Shown here piece after piece: positions 15,937 to 24,756 of a stretch of DNA of 64,000 bases (the stretch's first letter is position 1; the number at the start of each line of letters is the position of its first letter). This DNA is from Flammeovirga agarivorans (GTDB lineage Bacteria; Bacteroidota; Bacteroidia; Cytophagales; Flammeovirgaceae). A program made the position numbers and the translations under genes. A model generated the notes under the pieces. That model searched no databases, was not told the DNA's origin, and worked only from the letters and a program-made list of their open reading frames with translations. The DNA lies in the NCBI RefSeq assembly GCF_012641475.1, contig NZ_JABAIL010000002.1:817449-881448 (forward strand), read 5' to 3'.

Positions 15937-18585
15937 ATGAATTATTTATCGACAATTACTACCTCTCTCTTTTTGGGACTTCTACTACTCTGTTCCCAAA
16001 AAGCAAATGCTCAAACAGCACCTCTTACTGAGGCAGAATACAATGAGCTGTTTCCTTACCGTTTTGGAACAGAACCTTCACCAGATGGTGGATATATTTT
16101 ATTACCTGAAAACGACTTCTATTCCTATGATAACTTCTTAGAAGCTATTCAACGAATGAAGCTAATTAAGGTATATATGGAACGAAGAGAGGGAACAAAC
16201 CTTTATAGAGTTACAAGAGAAAATAAAACTACAGGTGAACAGAAAGTAATCCGTGTAGATGAAGGATTTAACGACTCTTGGAATAGCCAAAAGAGTATTA
16301 TTCAACAAGAAGTAGATTATGGAAACTTCTTAGCTGAAGGATCTGCTGATCAACAAAAACGAGAACTTTCTGCTTTCTTAGCCAATATATCACAAGAAAC
16401 TACAGGCGGATGGGATACCGCTCCGGGAGGAAAATACTCTTGGGGATTATACTTTAGAGAAGAAGTAAGTTATGAAGGTACTGATTTGATTGGATATGTC
16501 GCACAAAATCATCCAGATTACCCTGCCGTAGCGGGTAAATCTTACCATGGCAGAGGCCCAATTCAACTATCTTGGAATTACAATTATGGTCAGGTCAGTC
16601 AGTTTTTATATGGAGACAAAAACATCCTTTTGGCCAACCCTGAAAGTGTGATCCAAGATGGAGCATTAGCTTTTCAAACAGCCATTTGGTTCTGGATGAC
16701 ACCACAATTTCCTAAGCCTTCCGCTCATGATGTTATGGTAGGAAATTGGATTCCCACTTCTTTTGATTTAGAAAACAACCGTAACCCTGGTTTTGGTGTA
16801 ACTGTTAATATCATTAATGGAGGTCTAGAATGTGGATCTGGTACTGAAAAAAGTAAAGTATTAAGCAGAATTGGACATTATGAACGTCATTCACAAATTC
16901 TTGGTGTTTCAACGGATTTAGACGGACAATCTAGTTGTAATGCTTGTGGTTGTGCATCACAAAAGCCTTTTGGAGGTATAGAACCAGAACCTACTCCCGT
17001 AAAACCAAGAATCAGCCTATTAAGTCCTGCATCCACAGAAATCAGACAAGAGAATTTCTCTGCGATCGCAATAGACGTTTCTATTTTAGATAAAGACAAT
17101 CAAAACTTAACGGCTTCAAGTATTGCAATCGATGGTACTACCATTGCTACTAATACCACTTCTACCACATTTCTTCCAAATGCTTATAAAACTTATACAC
17201 TCCTAATAAAAGCTGTAGATAATAGCGGAGAAGAAAGTACTTTAAACTATAGTTTTGAGGTCATTGATCCTAAAGAAAACTGTGGTACTCCATGGGAAGA
17301 AAAAGTTTATACTGCCAATGAAGAAGTAGTCTATGAAGGAATTATCTATACTGCAGGTTGGGAAACTAAAAGCAGTGATGTTCCGGGTGTAGCAAATGTT
17401 TGGAAACTACAATCTACATGTCCTGGATTCACTTTTGATTGTACAGGAATAGAAGAATGGAGTAGTTCTAAGACTTATCAGACCAATGGTATGCAAGTGG
17501 TTTTTCAAGGGAAAATCTATGTATTCAATAAATGGTGGTCGGTTGGAAATCAGCCTGATTTAGACAGTAGTACTTGGACATTGCTTGGCAATTGTTCTTC
17601 AAGTGGTGGCGATGTTGATACTCCTCCTAGTTTATCATTTATTACTCCGTCTAATACTACTCAAATAGTAGGGCTTCAATCAATCGGTATTCAATTGTCT
17701 GCTGAAGATGACAAAGGAACGCCAAGTATTGTTGTCAATGCAAACGGAGTAGAAGTAAGTACGTCCACAACATTCAATTTTACACCCAATGGATATGGTG
17801 ATTACCTTTTTGAAGCTACTGCTACTGACTCAAAAGGTCAATCTACCACTTCAAGTATAACTGTTTCCTTTGTAGAAGAAGTCAATGAAAATCAACTTCC
17901 TACTGTATCAATTACCGTTGACGGAGGTACTGACATCATACAATCCACACTGTCGCCTATTAATGTCTCAATTGTAGCTGCTGATACTGATGGACAAATC
18001 ACTGATTATACAACAACTGTAGATGGGTCCGTTTATACTATTTCTAATTTCTCATTTACACCCTCTCAATTTGGGGAATTTACTATTTCTTCAACTGTAA
18101 CAGATAATGAGGGTGGACAAGGGGTTTCTTCAGTAGTCATTACTGTAACTGAAGAAGTGTCTAGTACTTGTGATAACACACCAACTTATTCTGGTTACCC
18201 TAATATTTATCAAAGTGGTGACATTGTAAGTTACAATGGTATCCTTTATGAAGCAGCTGTAAATAATTTATATAATGTTACTCCAGGAACTGCTGAACAT
18301 TGGTGGAAAACTATTGGTCCATGTGGAAGTTCTAACGCAAGAAATATCACTTTCAACACAAGATCTGCTGATGCTCTTTGCTATCCTAATCCATTCTCAG
18401 ACTATATTATCATCAACTCTTCTATTTCATGGAGTGGGTTGAAAATTTTCAATGAGACGGGGGCATTAGTATTTGAAACATCTGAGAAAAACCATCAACT
18501 GAATCTTCAACACCTTCCTTCTGGAGTATTCATTTTAAAAATTGAAACACCTGAAGGAATACTATCACAAAAGTTGATTAAGTAA
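15937..18585 (+). CDS. Secreted multidomain GH19 chitinase with type IX secretion signal
   Basis: 882 residues. Signal peptide 1-25 (ending NAQ). The GH19 domain covers about 95-330: Glu154 in NISQETTGGW is the expected general acid, with YHGRGPIQLSWNYNYG and NIINGGLECG as family signatures. After a Cys-rich linker come Ig-like modules (about 350-440, 565-660, 665-745) separated by three chitin-binding CBM5/12-like modules with aromatic-rich VxYxGxxYxA...W patterns (about 448-490, 505-550, 750-800). The end is a type IX sorting domain (CYPNPFSDYIIINS ... LPSGVFILKI). It hydrolyses chitin outside the cell or on its surface. Confidence 0.9.
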   Translation: MNYLSTITTSLFLGLLLLCSQKANAQTAPLTEAEYNELFPYRFGTEPSPDGGYILLPENDFYSYDNFLEAIQRMKLIKVYMERREGTNLYRVTRENKTTGEQKVIRVDEGFNDSWNSQKSIIQQEVDYGNFLAEGSADQQKRELSAFLANISQETTGGWDTAPGGKYSWGLYFREEVSYEGTDLIGYVAQNHPDYPAVAGKSYHGRGPIQLSWNYNYGQVSQFLYGDKNILLANPESVIQDGALAFQTAIWFWMTPQFPKPSAHDVMVGNWIPTSFDLENNRNPGFGVTVNIINGGLECGSGTEKSKVLSRIGHYERHSQILGVSTDLDGQSSCNACGCASQKPFGGIEPEPTPVKPRISLLSPASTEIRQENFSAIAIDVSILDKDNQNLTASSIAIDGTTIATNTTSTTFLPNAYKTYTLLIKAVDNSGEESTLNYSFEVIDPKENCGTPWEEKVYTANEEVVYEGIIYTAGWETKSSDVPGVANVWKLQSTCPGFTFDCTGIEEWSSSKTYQTNGMQVVFQGKIYVFNKWWSVGNQPDLDSSTWTLLGNCSSSGGDVDTPPSLSFITPSNTTQIVGLQSIGIQLSAEDDKGTPSIVVNANGVEVSTSTTFNFTPNGYGDYLFEATATDSKGQSTTSSITVSFVEEVNENQLPTVSITVDGGTDIIQSTLSPINVSIVAADTDGQITDYTTTVDGSVYTISNFSFTPSQFGEFTISSTVTDNEGGQGVSSVVITVTEEVSSTCDNTPTYSGYPNIYQSGDIVSYNGILYEAAVNNLYNVTPGTAEHWWKTIGPCGSSNARNITFNTRSADALCYPNPFSDYIIINSSISWSGLKIFNETGALVFETSEKNHQLNLQHLPSGVFILKIETPEGILSQKLIK

Positions 18586-18603
18586 TCTCTTCTTTTCAAT
18601 TAA

Positions 18604-18658
18604 AAATATGACAATCCTTTAATCAGTAGAATGATTCAAAAGATTGTCATATTTTTAT
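18604..18658 (+). terminator. Terminator of the chitinase gene
   Basis: AAATATGACAATC (18604-18616) pairs with GATTGTCATATTT (18642-18654), then a T-rich run. It overlaps a spurious upstream start (18644) of the next frame. Confidence 0.85.
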
Positions 18659-18661
18659 TTT

Positions 18662-19519
18662 ATGAAAGCTGTAAAAACCTATGCCTCTGTCAATAAAAAT
18701 GATCATAAATCACATTTTGGAATCTCCAAAATGGAGGAGATCTATGAGAAAAGAAATGGTAAAGTAGATGATCCCCATCGACATGATTTCTTTACTTTCA
18801 TATTTACAATAAAGGCAAAAGGACAGCATAATATCGACTTTACATCCTATCCATTAGAAAGTCATCAAATCTATTTTATCTCTCCTGGACAGGTACATCA
18901 AATTATTGAAGAAGAGAAATCTGAAGGGTTTGCCCTAGTGTTCACTTCCGATTTTTTGATGCTCAATAATATCTCTGTTTCCTTTATTCAGGATCTCAAT
19001 CTGTTCAATGATTTTAGTGAAACGCCTCCACTATACCCTACAGAGGAGCGATTTCAACAGATACAATCCTACCTAGAAGATATTTATTCAATTTACCACT
19101 CCGACTTACAATTTAAAGAAGAGGCCATAGGTTCATTACTAAAATTAATCCTGATTCTTTGTTACAATACCTGTGACCTTCCTTCTGAAGAAATCCAAAA
19201 TACTAACCATGTTGTTCGAGAATTTAAAGCCTTGATCAATACGCACTACGAAGAGTGGCATCACACAAGTACTTATGCAGAGGTATTACATATCTCTCCA
19301 GATCATCTAAATAAAGTCGTCAAATCACAAAGTGGTAAATCAGCAAAAGAACATATTCAAAGTAGAATTATTATTGCTGCCAAACGATTATTGTATTTCT
19401 CTAACTTAAGTAATAAAGAAATCGGGCATCAATTGGGCTACTCAGAACCTGCTAATTTCAGTGCATTTTTTAAGAAGTGTGTAGGTGTTTCTCCCTCTCA
19501 ATTCAAGAAAAATATCTAG
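18662..19519 (+). CDS. AraC-family transcription regulator
   Basis: 285 residues from the ATG at 18662, chosen because the ATG at 18644 lies in the chitinase terminator. The N-terminal cupin-like sensor (about 30-110) contains HRHDFFTFIFTIKAKGQHNIDF and the turn ISPGQVHQI. The C-terminal AraC DNA-binding domain (about 185-285) has both helix-turn-helix units: TYAEVLHISPDHLNKVVKS and SNKEIGHQLGYSEPANFSAFFKKCVGVSPSQFKK. The effector is unknown. The pirin gene lies 91 bases downstream on the same strand and is a likely target. Confidence 0.88.
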   Translation: MKAVKTYASVNKNDHKSHFGISKMEEIYEKRNGKVDDPHRHDFFTFIFTIKAKGQHNIDFTSYPLESHQIYFISPGQVHQIIEEEKSEGFALVFTSDFLMLNNISVSFIQDLNLFNDFSETPPLYPTEERFQQIQSYLEDIYSIYHSDLQFKEEAIGSLLKLILILCYNTCDLPSEEIQNTNHVVREFKALINTHYEEWHHTSTYAEVLHISPDHLNKVVKSQSGKSAKEHIQSRIIIAAKRLLYFSNLSNKEIGHQLGYSEPANFSAFFKKCVGVSPSQFKKNI

Positions 19520-19610
19520 ATAACGGATTTTCATAAGTTCTTGTCGTTTTCTCATATTCCTTCCATTGGTTGTATGTACGTACTTTGTAATACATCAAAT
19601 CAGTAAGAAA

Positions 19611-20489
19611 ATGAATCGAAAAAAATTCCTTTCAACGTCATTAAAATCTGCCGCTTTAGGTATTGTCTCTCCTGCAATGGTAAAGGCAAAGAATATCAAA
19701 CTAAAGCAGTCAGATTATGATCAACTGATGAAGCAAGTAGGTTTTAATCACATTCCAAATAAAGAACATAAAACAATGAATACTGTATTACACAAAGCCG
19801 ATACTAGAGGTCATGCAAATCATGGATGGTTAGATTCACATCATACCTTTAGCTTTGCCAATTATTACAATCCAGAAAGAGTACACTTTGGAGCTTTACG
19901 CGTATTAAACGACGATAAAGTGGCTGAAGGTAAAGGTTTCGGTACACACCCACATGATAATATGGAAATTATTTCTATACCTATGTCTGGTGATTTAGAA
20001 CACAAAGACAGTATGGGAAATATAGCAACCATTAAAGAAGGAGAAATTCAGGTGATGAGTGCTGGAACAGGAATTTATCATTCAGAATACAATAAGAACT
20101 TAAATAAGAATGTTGAGTTTCTTCAAATCTGGGTATTTCCCAACCAAAAAGGAGTAACACCAAGATATGATCAGATATCTATAGAAGGGATATCTAAACC
20201 AAATCAATTCAACCAGATATTATCTCCCAATGAAGCAGATCAAGGGGTTTGGATTCATCAAAATGCATGGTTCAATATGGGGACCTTTGATCAAGATACC
20301 ACTACTGAATATTCTATTAACGATAAAGCCAATGGTGTGTATGCTTTTGTTTTAGAAGGTGATATAGAAATTAATGGGCAGAAATTAAATAAAAGAGATG
20401 GATTTGGTATTTGGGATACGGAGAAACTTACTGTGAAAGCCAATAAAGGTGCTAAAGTTTTATTGATGGAAGTACCAATGGAAGTATAA
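19611..20489 (+). CDS. Pirin-family protein
   Basis: 292 residues from the ATG at 19611. Residues 1-24 resemble a twin-arginine-like or Sec leader (NRKKFLSTSLKSAALGIVSP), unusual for pirin because most are cytoplasmic. The pirin core starts at about residue 55 (HKADTRGHANHGWLDSHHTFSFANYYNP), with the metal-binding set FGTHPHDNMEI and MSAGTGIYHSEYN. The C-terminal cupin ends VLLMEVP. Some bacterial pirins are iron-dependent quercetin dioxygenases; others are redox sensors. Activity here cannot be decided. It is preceded by an AraC regulator and followed by a clear terminator. Confidence 0.88.
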   Translation: MNRKKFLSTSLKSAALGIVSPAMVKAKNIKLKQSDYDQLMKQVGFNHIPNKEHKTMNTVLHKADTRGHANHGWLDSHHTFSFANYYNPERVHFGALRVLNDDKVAEGKGFGTHPHDNMEIISIPMSGDLEHKDSMGNIATIKEGEIQVMSAGTGIYHSEYNKNLNKNVEFLQIWVFPNQKGVTPRYDQISIEGISKPNQFNQILSPNEADQGVWIHQNAWFNMGTFDQDTTTEYSINDKANGVYAFVLEGDIEINGQKLNKRDGFGIWDTEKLTVKANKGAKVLLMEVPMEV

Positions 20490-20495
20490 AAATAG

Positions 20496-20524
20496 AAACC
20501 CACCTATTAACAACAGGTGGGTTT
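20496..20524. terminator. Terminator after the pirin gene
   Basis: A perfect 10-bp stem AAACCCACCT (20496-20505) with AGGTGGGTTT (20515-20524). It may serve the convergent minus-strand gene as well. Confidence 0.8.
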
Positions 20525-20571
20525 ACTCTACAATAAGACTTGTCTAATATATGATATTGACAATAGGTGTA

Positions 20572-20967
20572 CTACATTCCAGGACCTCCTCTCATTCCTC
20601 CTCTTCCACCAGGTCTTCCTCCTGAAGGTCGCTGTGGCTTACTGCTTTCCATGACAGTAATATATTTTCGGTATAATTTCTTTCCTAGAAGCTCTTTTAC
20701 CCGTTCATTCCTTACCGTTTCCAATTCTTCCATTTTTTCTTTGTCGCGTTGTTTCATTGCTTCTTGTGCATCTGTAAAAAAGGCAACATGAATATCGTAT
20801 ACTCCTTTTCTTTGGTCATTGGTCAGTTCTACCTCCTCCTCTATTTTTCCTAATGTTTCCGTTGCCATTTCTTCCGGTGTTCCCATTGGTTTACGGTCAT
20901 TATTTTGTCCATTTACATAACAAAAAACGAAAAGAAATAGAGTAGTGATGCTCACTTTTAAATGCAT
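20572..20967 (-). CDS. Small secreted helical protein with Gly/Arg-rich tail
   Basis: 131 residues. A Sec signal peptide (about 1-20, ending VNGQ) is followed by helical segments with LTNDQRKGVYDIHVAFFTDAQEAMK and ERVKELLGKKLYRKYITVMES, then a low-complexity tail of Gly, Arg and Pro (RPGGRGGMRGGPGM). The helix pattern resembles Spy/CpxP-like (LTxxQ) periplasmic chaperones and sensors, a common Bacteroidota group often found with sigma factors. The assignment is tentative. The tail may bind nucleic acid, metal or cell wall, but nothing proves it. Confidence 0.7.
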   Translation of the reverse strand: MHLKVSITTLFLFVFCYVNGQNNDRKPMGTPEEMATETLGKIEEEVELTNDQRKGVYDIHVAFFTDAQEAMKQRDKEKMEELETVRNERVKELLGKKLYRKYITVMESSKPQRPSGGRPGGRGGMRGGPGM

Positions 20968-21225
20968 AATATATTTCGATTGATTAATGTTTTAGGCCTA
21001 TAGCCTCTTCTAAAAAGATAGATACATTACCGCCGAAAAAGGTGTAAATGAAAGGACTGTTTTTAAACGAAAGGGCCGTTTTTTTCAACGAACGGAAGTT
21101 TTACCTAGATAGTGTACACTGTTTTTTTTACGCTACCCTGCCTTATTATTATTTTTTCCTTTTGATGTTATTCTTTTGTAATTAATTTTGAAGGACTACT
21201 AAAAAACTTCGCAAACTATTGTACA

Positions 21226-22083
21226 ATGAAACGACTTATCTTTAGCTTACTTTTCGGTATGTTATTTTTTTCTTGTGATAATACTGAGCCTGAACTCATA
21301 TCTCAAGAACCTGTAATCAAATACCTACAAACAGTCACAACAAATAATTCGAAAGGTCGAATTCTAGCTCGTCTAACAGTGGAGTATAACTCCAATAAAA
21401 AACCTTCTAATATCCTATCTAATCGATTTTCAACAGGCTATGAAGATGAAATAAGATTTTATAACGAAACTTCAAATATGACCTACGATGAAGAAGGAAA
21501 AATCATAAGTTATATTCAGAAGCAAATTTATATAGATCAGTCCCATAAAAATACTATCCGAGAGGTTAAGGTATCTTATGATGAGAATAGCATTACGGAA
21601 TATGTTACCAACGATTATGGTAACCACAAGATTGACATCTTTTTAAATACTTACGGTCAACCTGTTGAAAAGGTAACATATTACGATTTAGAAAAACCTA
21701 TAACGAAAGAAACATATACTTGGAAAGATGGGAACATTACGAGTATCAAAAATTACGAGTACTCAGGTGAGGAGGAATACTTGGTTAGAGAAGTAAGTAT
21801 CACTTACGATACCTACCATAATCCTTATACCTACCTTAAAGATCTAAATGAAATTAGATATACTACAGAGAACCTTAAAACCACAAATAATCCATTAACT
21901 ATCTTAGAGACTTATTATAATGATGACTACGGGTATACATCAAGTGCATCATTACAATATGAATATGATAAAGAAGAGTATCCTATTTCATACTTCTATA
22001 GTTACTCACGAAATGCAACACATTCGAGTGATCATTTTATCATTGAGCATGAAAAAATATTTGAATATCAAACGGAAGAATAA
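21226..22083 (+). CDS. YD/RHS-like beta-repeat lipoprotein
   Basis: 285 residues. Lipobox FFSC places lipidation at Cys17. The mature protein consists of short tandem beta units of the form 'xYxxxGxxxxx' (MTYDEEGKIISYIQ, VSYDENSITEYVTNDYGNH, YTWKDGNITSIKNYEY, YEYDKEEYPISYFY), as in DUF4595 and RHS/YD-type lipoproteins of Bacteroidota. It is related to the gene at 23822 (shared EYVTxDYxNH and YDKxxYPISY). It is probably displayed on the outer membrane; function unknown. Confidence 0.72.
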   Translation: MKRLIFSLLFGMLFFSCDNTEPELISQEPVIKYLQTVTTNNSKGRILARLTVEYNSNKKPSNILSNRFSTGYEDEIRFYNETSNMTYDEEGKIISYIQKQIYIDQSHKNTIREVKVSYDENSITEYVTNDYGNHKIDIFLNTYGQPVEKVTYYDLEKPITKETYTWKDGNITSIKNYEYSGEEEYLVREVSITYDTYHNPYTYLKDLNEIRYTTENLKTTNNPLTILETYYNDDYGYTSSASLQYEYDKEEYPISYFYSYSRNATHSSDHFIIEHEKIFEYQTEE

Positions 22084-22146
22084 ACAATAAGATTGTTGAG
22101 CTACATACTTTATTTCGTATCATGTAGTGCACAAAAAGCAATCATC

Positions 22147-22192
22147 AAAAGAGGTGAGAATTTATTATTATTCTCACCTCTTTTATTTTTTA
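22147..22192 (+). terminator. Terminator after the 21226 lipoprotein gene
   Basis: A perfect 14-bp stem AAAAGAGGTGAGAA (22147-22160) with 22171-22184, then a T-rich tail. Confidence 0.9.
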
Positions 22193-22266
22193 TAACCCTT
22201 CTCAAATTCTAGTACGAAGTATTAATTTTACCATTACATCATCTAGAATAAAACATTTAGATTATC

Positions 22267-22650
22267 ATGAAAAAGGCATACTTAGGCATCAGCTTTTCAA
22301 ATAGAAAAAAGTTTGATAAAGAAATTGAAACTTTATCATTACTTCTAAAACAACACAACTACCATCTTTTTGTCTTTGTTGACCATTACCATTTTCAACC
22401 ACAGCAGGAACAAGAAATGATGGCAACGGCTTTTCAAGAAATTGATAACTCTGACCTATTTATTGCAGAGTTAACTACAAAAGCTATTGGAGTAGGAATT
22501 GAATTAGGATACGCTTATGCAAAAGGAATACCTGTTGTTTACCTCCTTAAGAAAGGAAGTGAATATTCTACAACTGCAGCAGGCTGTGCAAGCACCATTA
22601 TTGAATATGATAATATTGAAGATATTGAAATTAAAGACCTAGGTGTATAA
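22267..22650 (+). CDS. Nucleoside 2-deoxyribosyltransferase-like protein
   Basis: 127 residues, a compact Rossmann-like protein. It opens MKKAYLGISFS, has a middle strand DNSDLFIAELTTKAIGVGIELGYAYAKGIPVVYLLKKGSE, and ends with a short strand pair. The 'D...IAEL...GVGIELGYA...GIPVVYL' pattern is that of the Nuc_deoxyrib_tr / DUF4406-like family, in which the Glu-Leu-Gly loop binds the nucleoside. Members swap bases between deoxynucleosides or cleave nucleotides. Substrate and direction are unknown. It stands alone. Confidence 0.7.
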   Translation: MKKAYLGISFSNRKKFDKEIETLSLLLKQHNYHLFVFVDHYHFQPQQEQEMMATAFQEIDNSDLFIAELTTKAIGVGIELGYAYAKGIPVVYLLKKGSEYSTTAAGCASTIIEYDNIEDIEIKDLGV

Positions 22651-22657
22651 GATTACT

Positions 22658-23359
22658 TTACTTGAAAAGACTTAAAAAGGTCTGTATTGGCTTAGACTTT
22701 ACTAACCACGCGATAGCAAATGAACAAACAGCTACTGTTTCTAGCCAAAACACATAGTTGGGAAAATATTTCCTTAAGCTTTCCACCGTTTCCAATACCC
22801 CAATACCTAATACAGACAACCCGATCAGTATACCACAAGTTCTGTAAATCCAAACGTTCTTTTTAGATTTTGGGAATTTAAAAAAGCTCATCACTCCTAG
22901 TAAAATCACAAACAAAGCAGAGGAGAAAAAATGAATGGTATTCACGAACTTATCACTCATTGAACCAAACAAATAATTATCTGCAGGATATCCATGAAAA
23001 GATACTTCTGAACATACATTGATAGAATAAGCAGGAAACAGTACCAAAACAATAGCACTAATACCTGCTGTTGATGTAATAGCATGATCACTAAACCACT
23101 CTTTATCGGTTTTCTTATACCCTTTATAAGCGATTAATACCACTCCTAATGACATCACCATACCAATCAAAAATACGGCTGAAGGGGTATAATAAAAATG
23201 ACTCATGGAAGGCATTAAACGATTACCGTTTCCCACAAATAATAATACTGGAAGTAGTAATCCAAAAGAACCAAGAACTAGCCTTATACGCCTCATCTCT
23301 ATCTTTGGCTCATGATTATTGTTATTTTCTTTTTCCTCATTAGTAGAATTCTGTATCAT
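22658..23359 (-). CDS. Integral membrane protein of unknown function (DUF998-like)
   Basis: 233 residues with a hydrophilic Asn/Glu-rich N-terminus and six predicted membrane helices, at about 25-45, 60-80, 92-112, 140-160, 172-190 and 203-225. The motif MSHFYYTPSAVFLIGMVMSLG and the following IAYKGY resemble uncharacterised bacterial membrane proteins that carry a 'YYYTP.R..FVG' block. The function of that group is unknown to me. The gene is convergent with the deoxyribosyltransferase-like gene, with only seven bases between stops. Confidence 0.7.
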   Translation of the reverse strand: MIQNSTNEEKENNNNHEPKIEMRRIRLVLGSFGLLLPVLLFVGNGNRLMPSMSHFYYTPSAVFLIGMVMSLGVVLIAYKGYKKTDKEWFSDHAITSTAGISAIVLVLFPAYSINVCSEVSFHGYPADNYLFGSMSDKFVNTIHFFSSALFVILLGVMSFFKFPKSKKNVWIYRTCGILIGLSVLGIGVLETVESLRKYFPNYVFWLETVAVCSFAIAWLVKSKPIQTFLSLFK

Positions 23360-23521
23360 GATAGTTTGTTTTTTAGTTATTAATTATTCCTCAATAATAA
23401 AGAACTGTATTGTAATCCAACCACTCTAAGGCGGAAAATAGAGCAAAGTAACCTCACGCTTTTAATATTTCAATTTAATATCATAAATTGTAATACAAAT
23501 AAACTGATAATTAAGTGAACT

Positions 23522-23674
23522 ATGAACAAAATAAAACTAACCAAAAGGGATCTTCTACTATTCGCCTTAGGCATTTGCTCTGTTTTTGTATTTGAAGTGA
23601 TTACTAATTATGAAGGGCTAATAGAGGCATTTAATCAAGGACAAAATGAGGCGAAAAGTCACTTGTTTAAATAG
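23522..23674 (+). CDS. Small 50-residue membrane protein
   Basis: An ATG at 23522 opens 50 codons to TAG at 23674. The peptide starts MNKIKLTKRDLLLFALGICS, has one hydrophobic helix, then an acidic/amphipathic end with NYEGLIEAFNQGQNEA. Short proteins with 'KLTKRD..FF.LG...' followed by an 'EG...AF..G' end are common in Bacteroidota, so this is very likely a real gene despite its size. The role is unknown. Confidence 0.72.
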   Translation: MNKIKLTKRDLLLFALGICSVFVFEVITNYEGLIEAFNQGQNEAKSHLFK

Positions 23675-23821
23675 ATTACTACATAACTATTTTTATGTAG
23701 TTAAATTATTTTTCACATTATATAATTACATAGTTTAAACTGAAAATGGACTTCAACCTTAGTATGTAATTACTATCTATATTATTTCTCTTTGTTAAAC
23801 TCTTAAAGTAAACTTACACTC

Positions 23822-24628
23822 ATGAAATATATCTTCTTAATACTTATCTCCTCTATCTGTTTAATGTCTTGTACTGATCAAGATGGCATAACGGAACAAA
23901 AAAATCTAATTGAAAAAAATACATATTATGATTCATATAATTTTAGAGTTCAATCTTTATATGAATATAATTCGAAAAATCAATTAACACATACTACGCA
24001 CAACAGGTTTAATTCAAATGACGAATTAGAGTATATAGAAGAAGAGACAAACTATAAATATTTAGAAGATGGTAGAGTTTCTTCATATCAGATTGAGACT
24101 AGTTGGCCTCTATATACTAGTACTCTTAGTCCTACTACTGAATATGTGACTTATGATTACAACAATCACCAAAGAATTGGTGAAACAAATTTAGCAACTT
24201 CAAAAGCTAAAACGATAACTTTATTAGATGAAAACGATCGACCAATTGAAGTAAAAGAATATATAAATGAATCTGAAGTAGGAAAAAGAATATATAGCTG
24301 GCAAAACGAAAATATAATTAAAGTTGAGTATTTTGATAAAACTAGCTCTGGATATCTTCTATCCTTTGAAAGGGATAAAACCTATGATAATAAACTAAAC
24401 CCAAATAAAAATAAATCAAATATATTCTCGTCACAGAATAATACTGTATCATCTATATTCAAAGAATATAATAGTAATTCTCAGCTTAATATTACTATTT
24501 ATGATAACTATGATCATAAATATGATAAAGATAATTACCCTATTTCATATACTATGACAAGAACATCAACAGACAGTGATAACGAAGTTACTGTGAGAGC
24601 TACTTATATCTATCAATCATTAAATTAA
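23822..24628 (+). CDS. YD/RHS-like beta-repeat lipoprotein, paralog of 21226
   Basis: 268 residues. The lipobox LMSC marks lipidation at Cys17. The repeats follow the same plan as the 21226 protein, with matching landmarks: TEYVTYDYNNH, YSWQNENIIKVEYFD, and YDKDNYPISYTMTR near the end. The two are diverged paralogs about 2.6 kb apart. Their codon use is more AT-rich than neighbouring metabolic genes. Probably outer-membrane or surface lipoprotein; function unknown. Confidence 0.7.
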   Translation: MKYIFLILISSICLMSCTDQDGITEQKNLIEKNTYYDSYNFRVQSLYEYNSKNQLTHTTHNRFNSNDELEYIEEETNYKYLEDGRVSSYQIETSWPLYTSTLSPTTEYVTYDYNNHQRIGETNLATSKAKTITLLDENDRPIEVKEYINESEVGKRIYSWQNENIIKVEYFDKTSSGYLLSFERDKTYDNKLNPNKNKSNIFSSQNNTVSSIFKEYNSNSQLNITIYDNYDHKYDKDNYPISYTMTRTSTDSDNEVTVRATYIYQSLN

Positions 24629-24683
24629 TAGGGACCTCTATTGTATTTCAATAGTATCTTTAAATTCTGAGGAACATTACAAA

Positions 24684-24740
24684 TCCACCTAATAACTAAC
24701 TTTCAAATACAATGTCAATGTAAGATTATTATTAGGTGGA
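24684..24740. terminator. Stem-loop between convergent lipoprotein genes
   Basis: A perfect 12-bp inverted repeat TCCACCTAATAA (24684-24695) with 24729-24740, separated by 33 bases. No T tract, so termination is likely but not certain. Confidence 0.6.
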
Positions 24741-24756
24741 GTCACATATTACAATT

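Noticed and set aside
18644-18661. Earlier start for the AraC regulator
   Set aside because: It lies in the terminator of the chitinase gene.
19575-19585. GTACGTAC near the pirin gene as another Fnr/Crp box
   Set aside because: It is a single copy without the second half-site or correct spacing.
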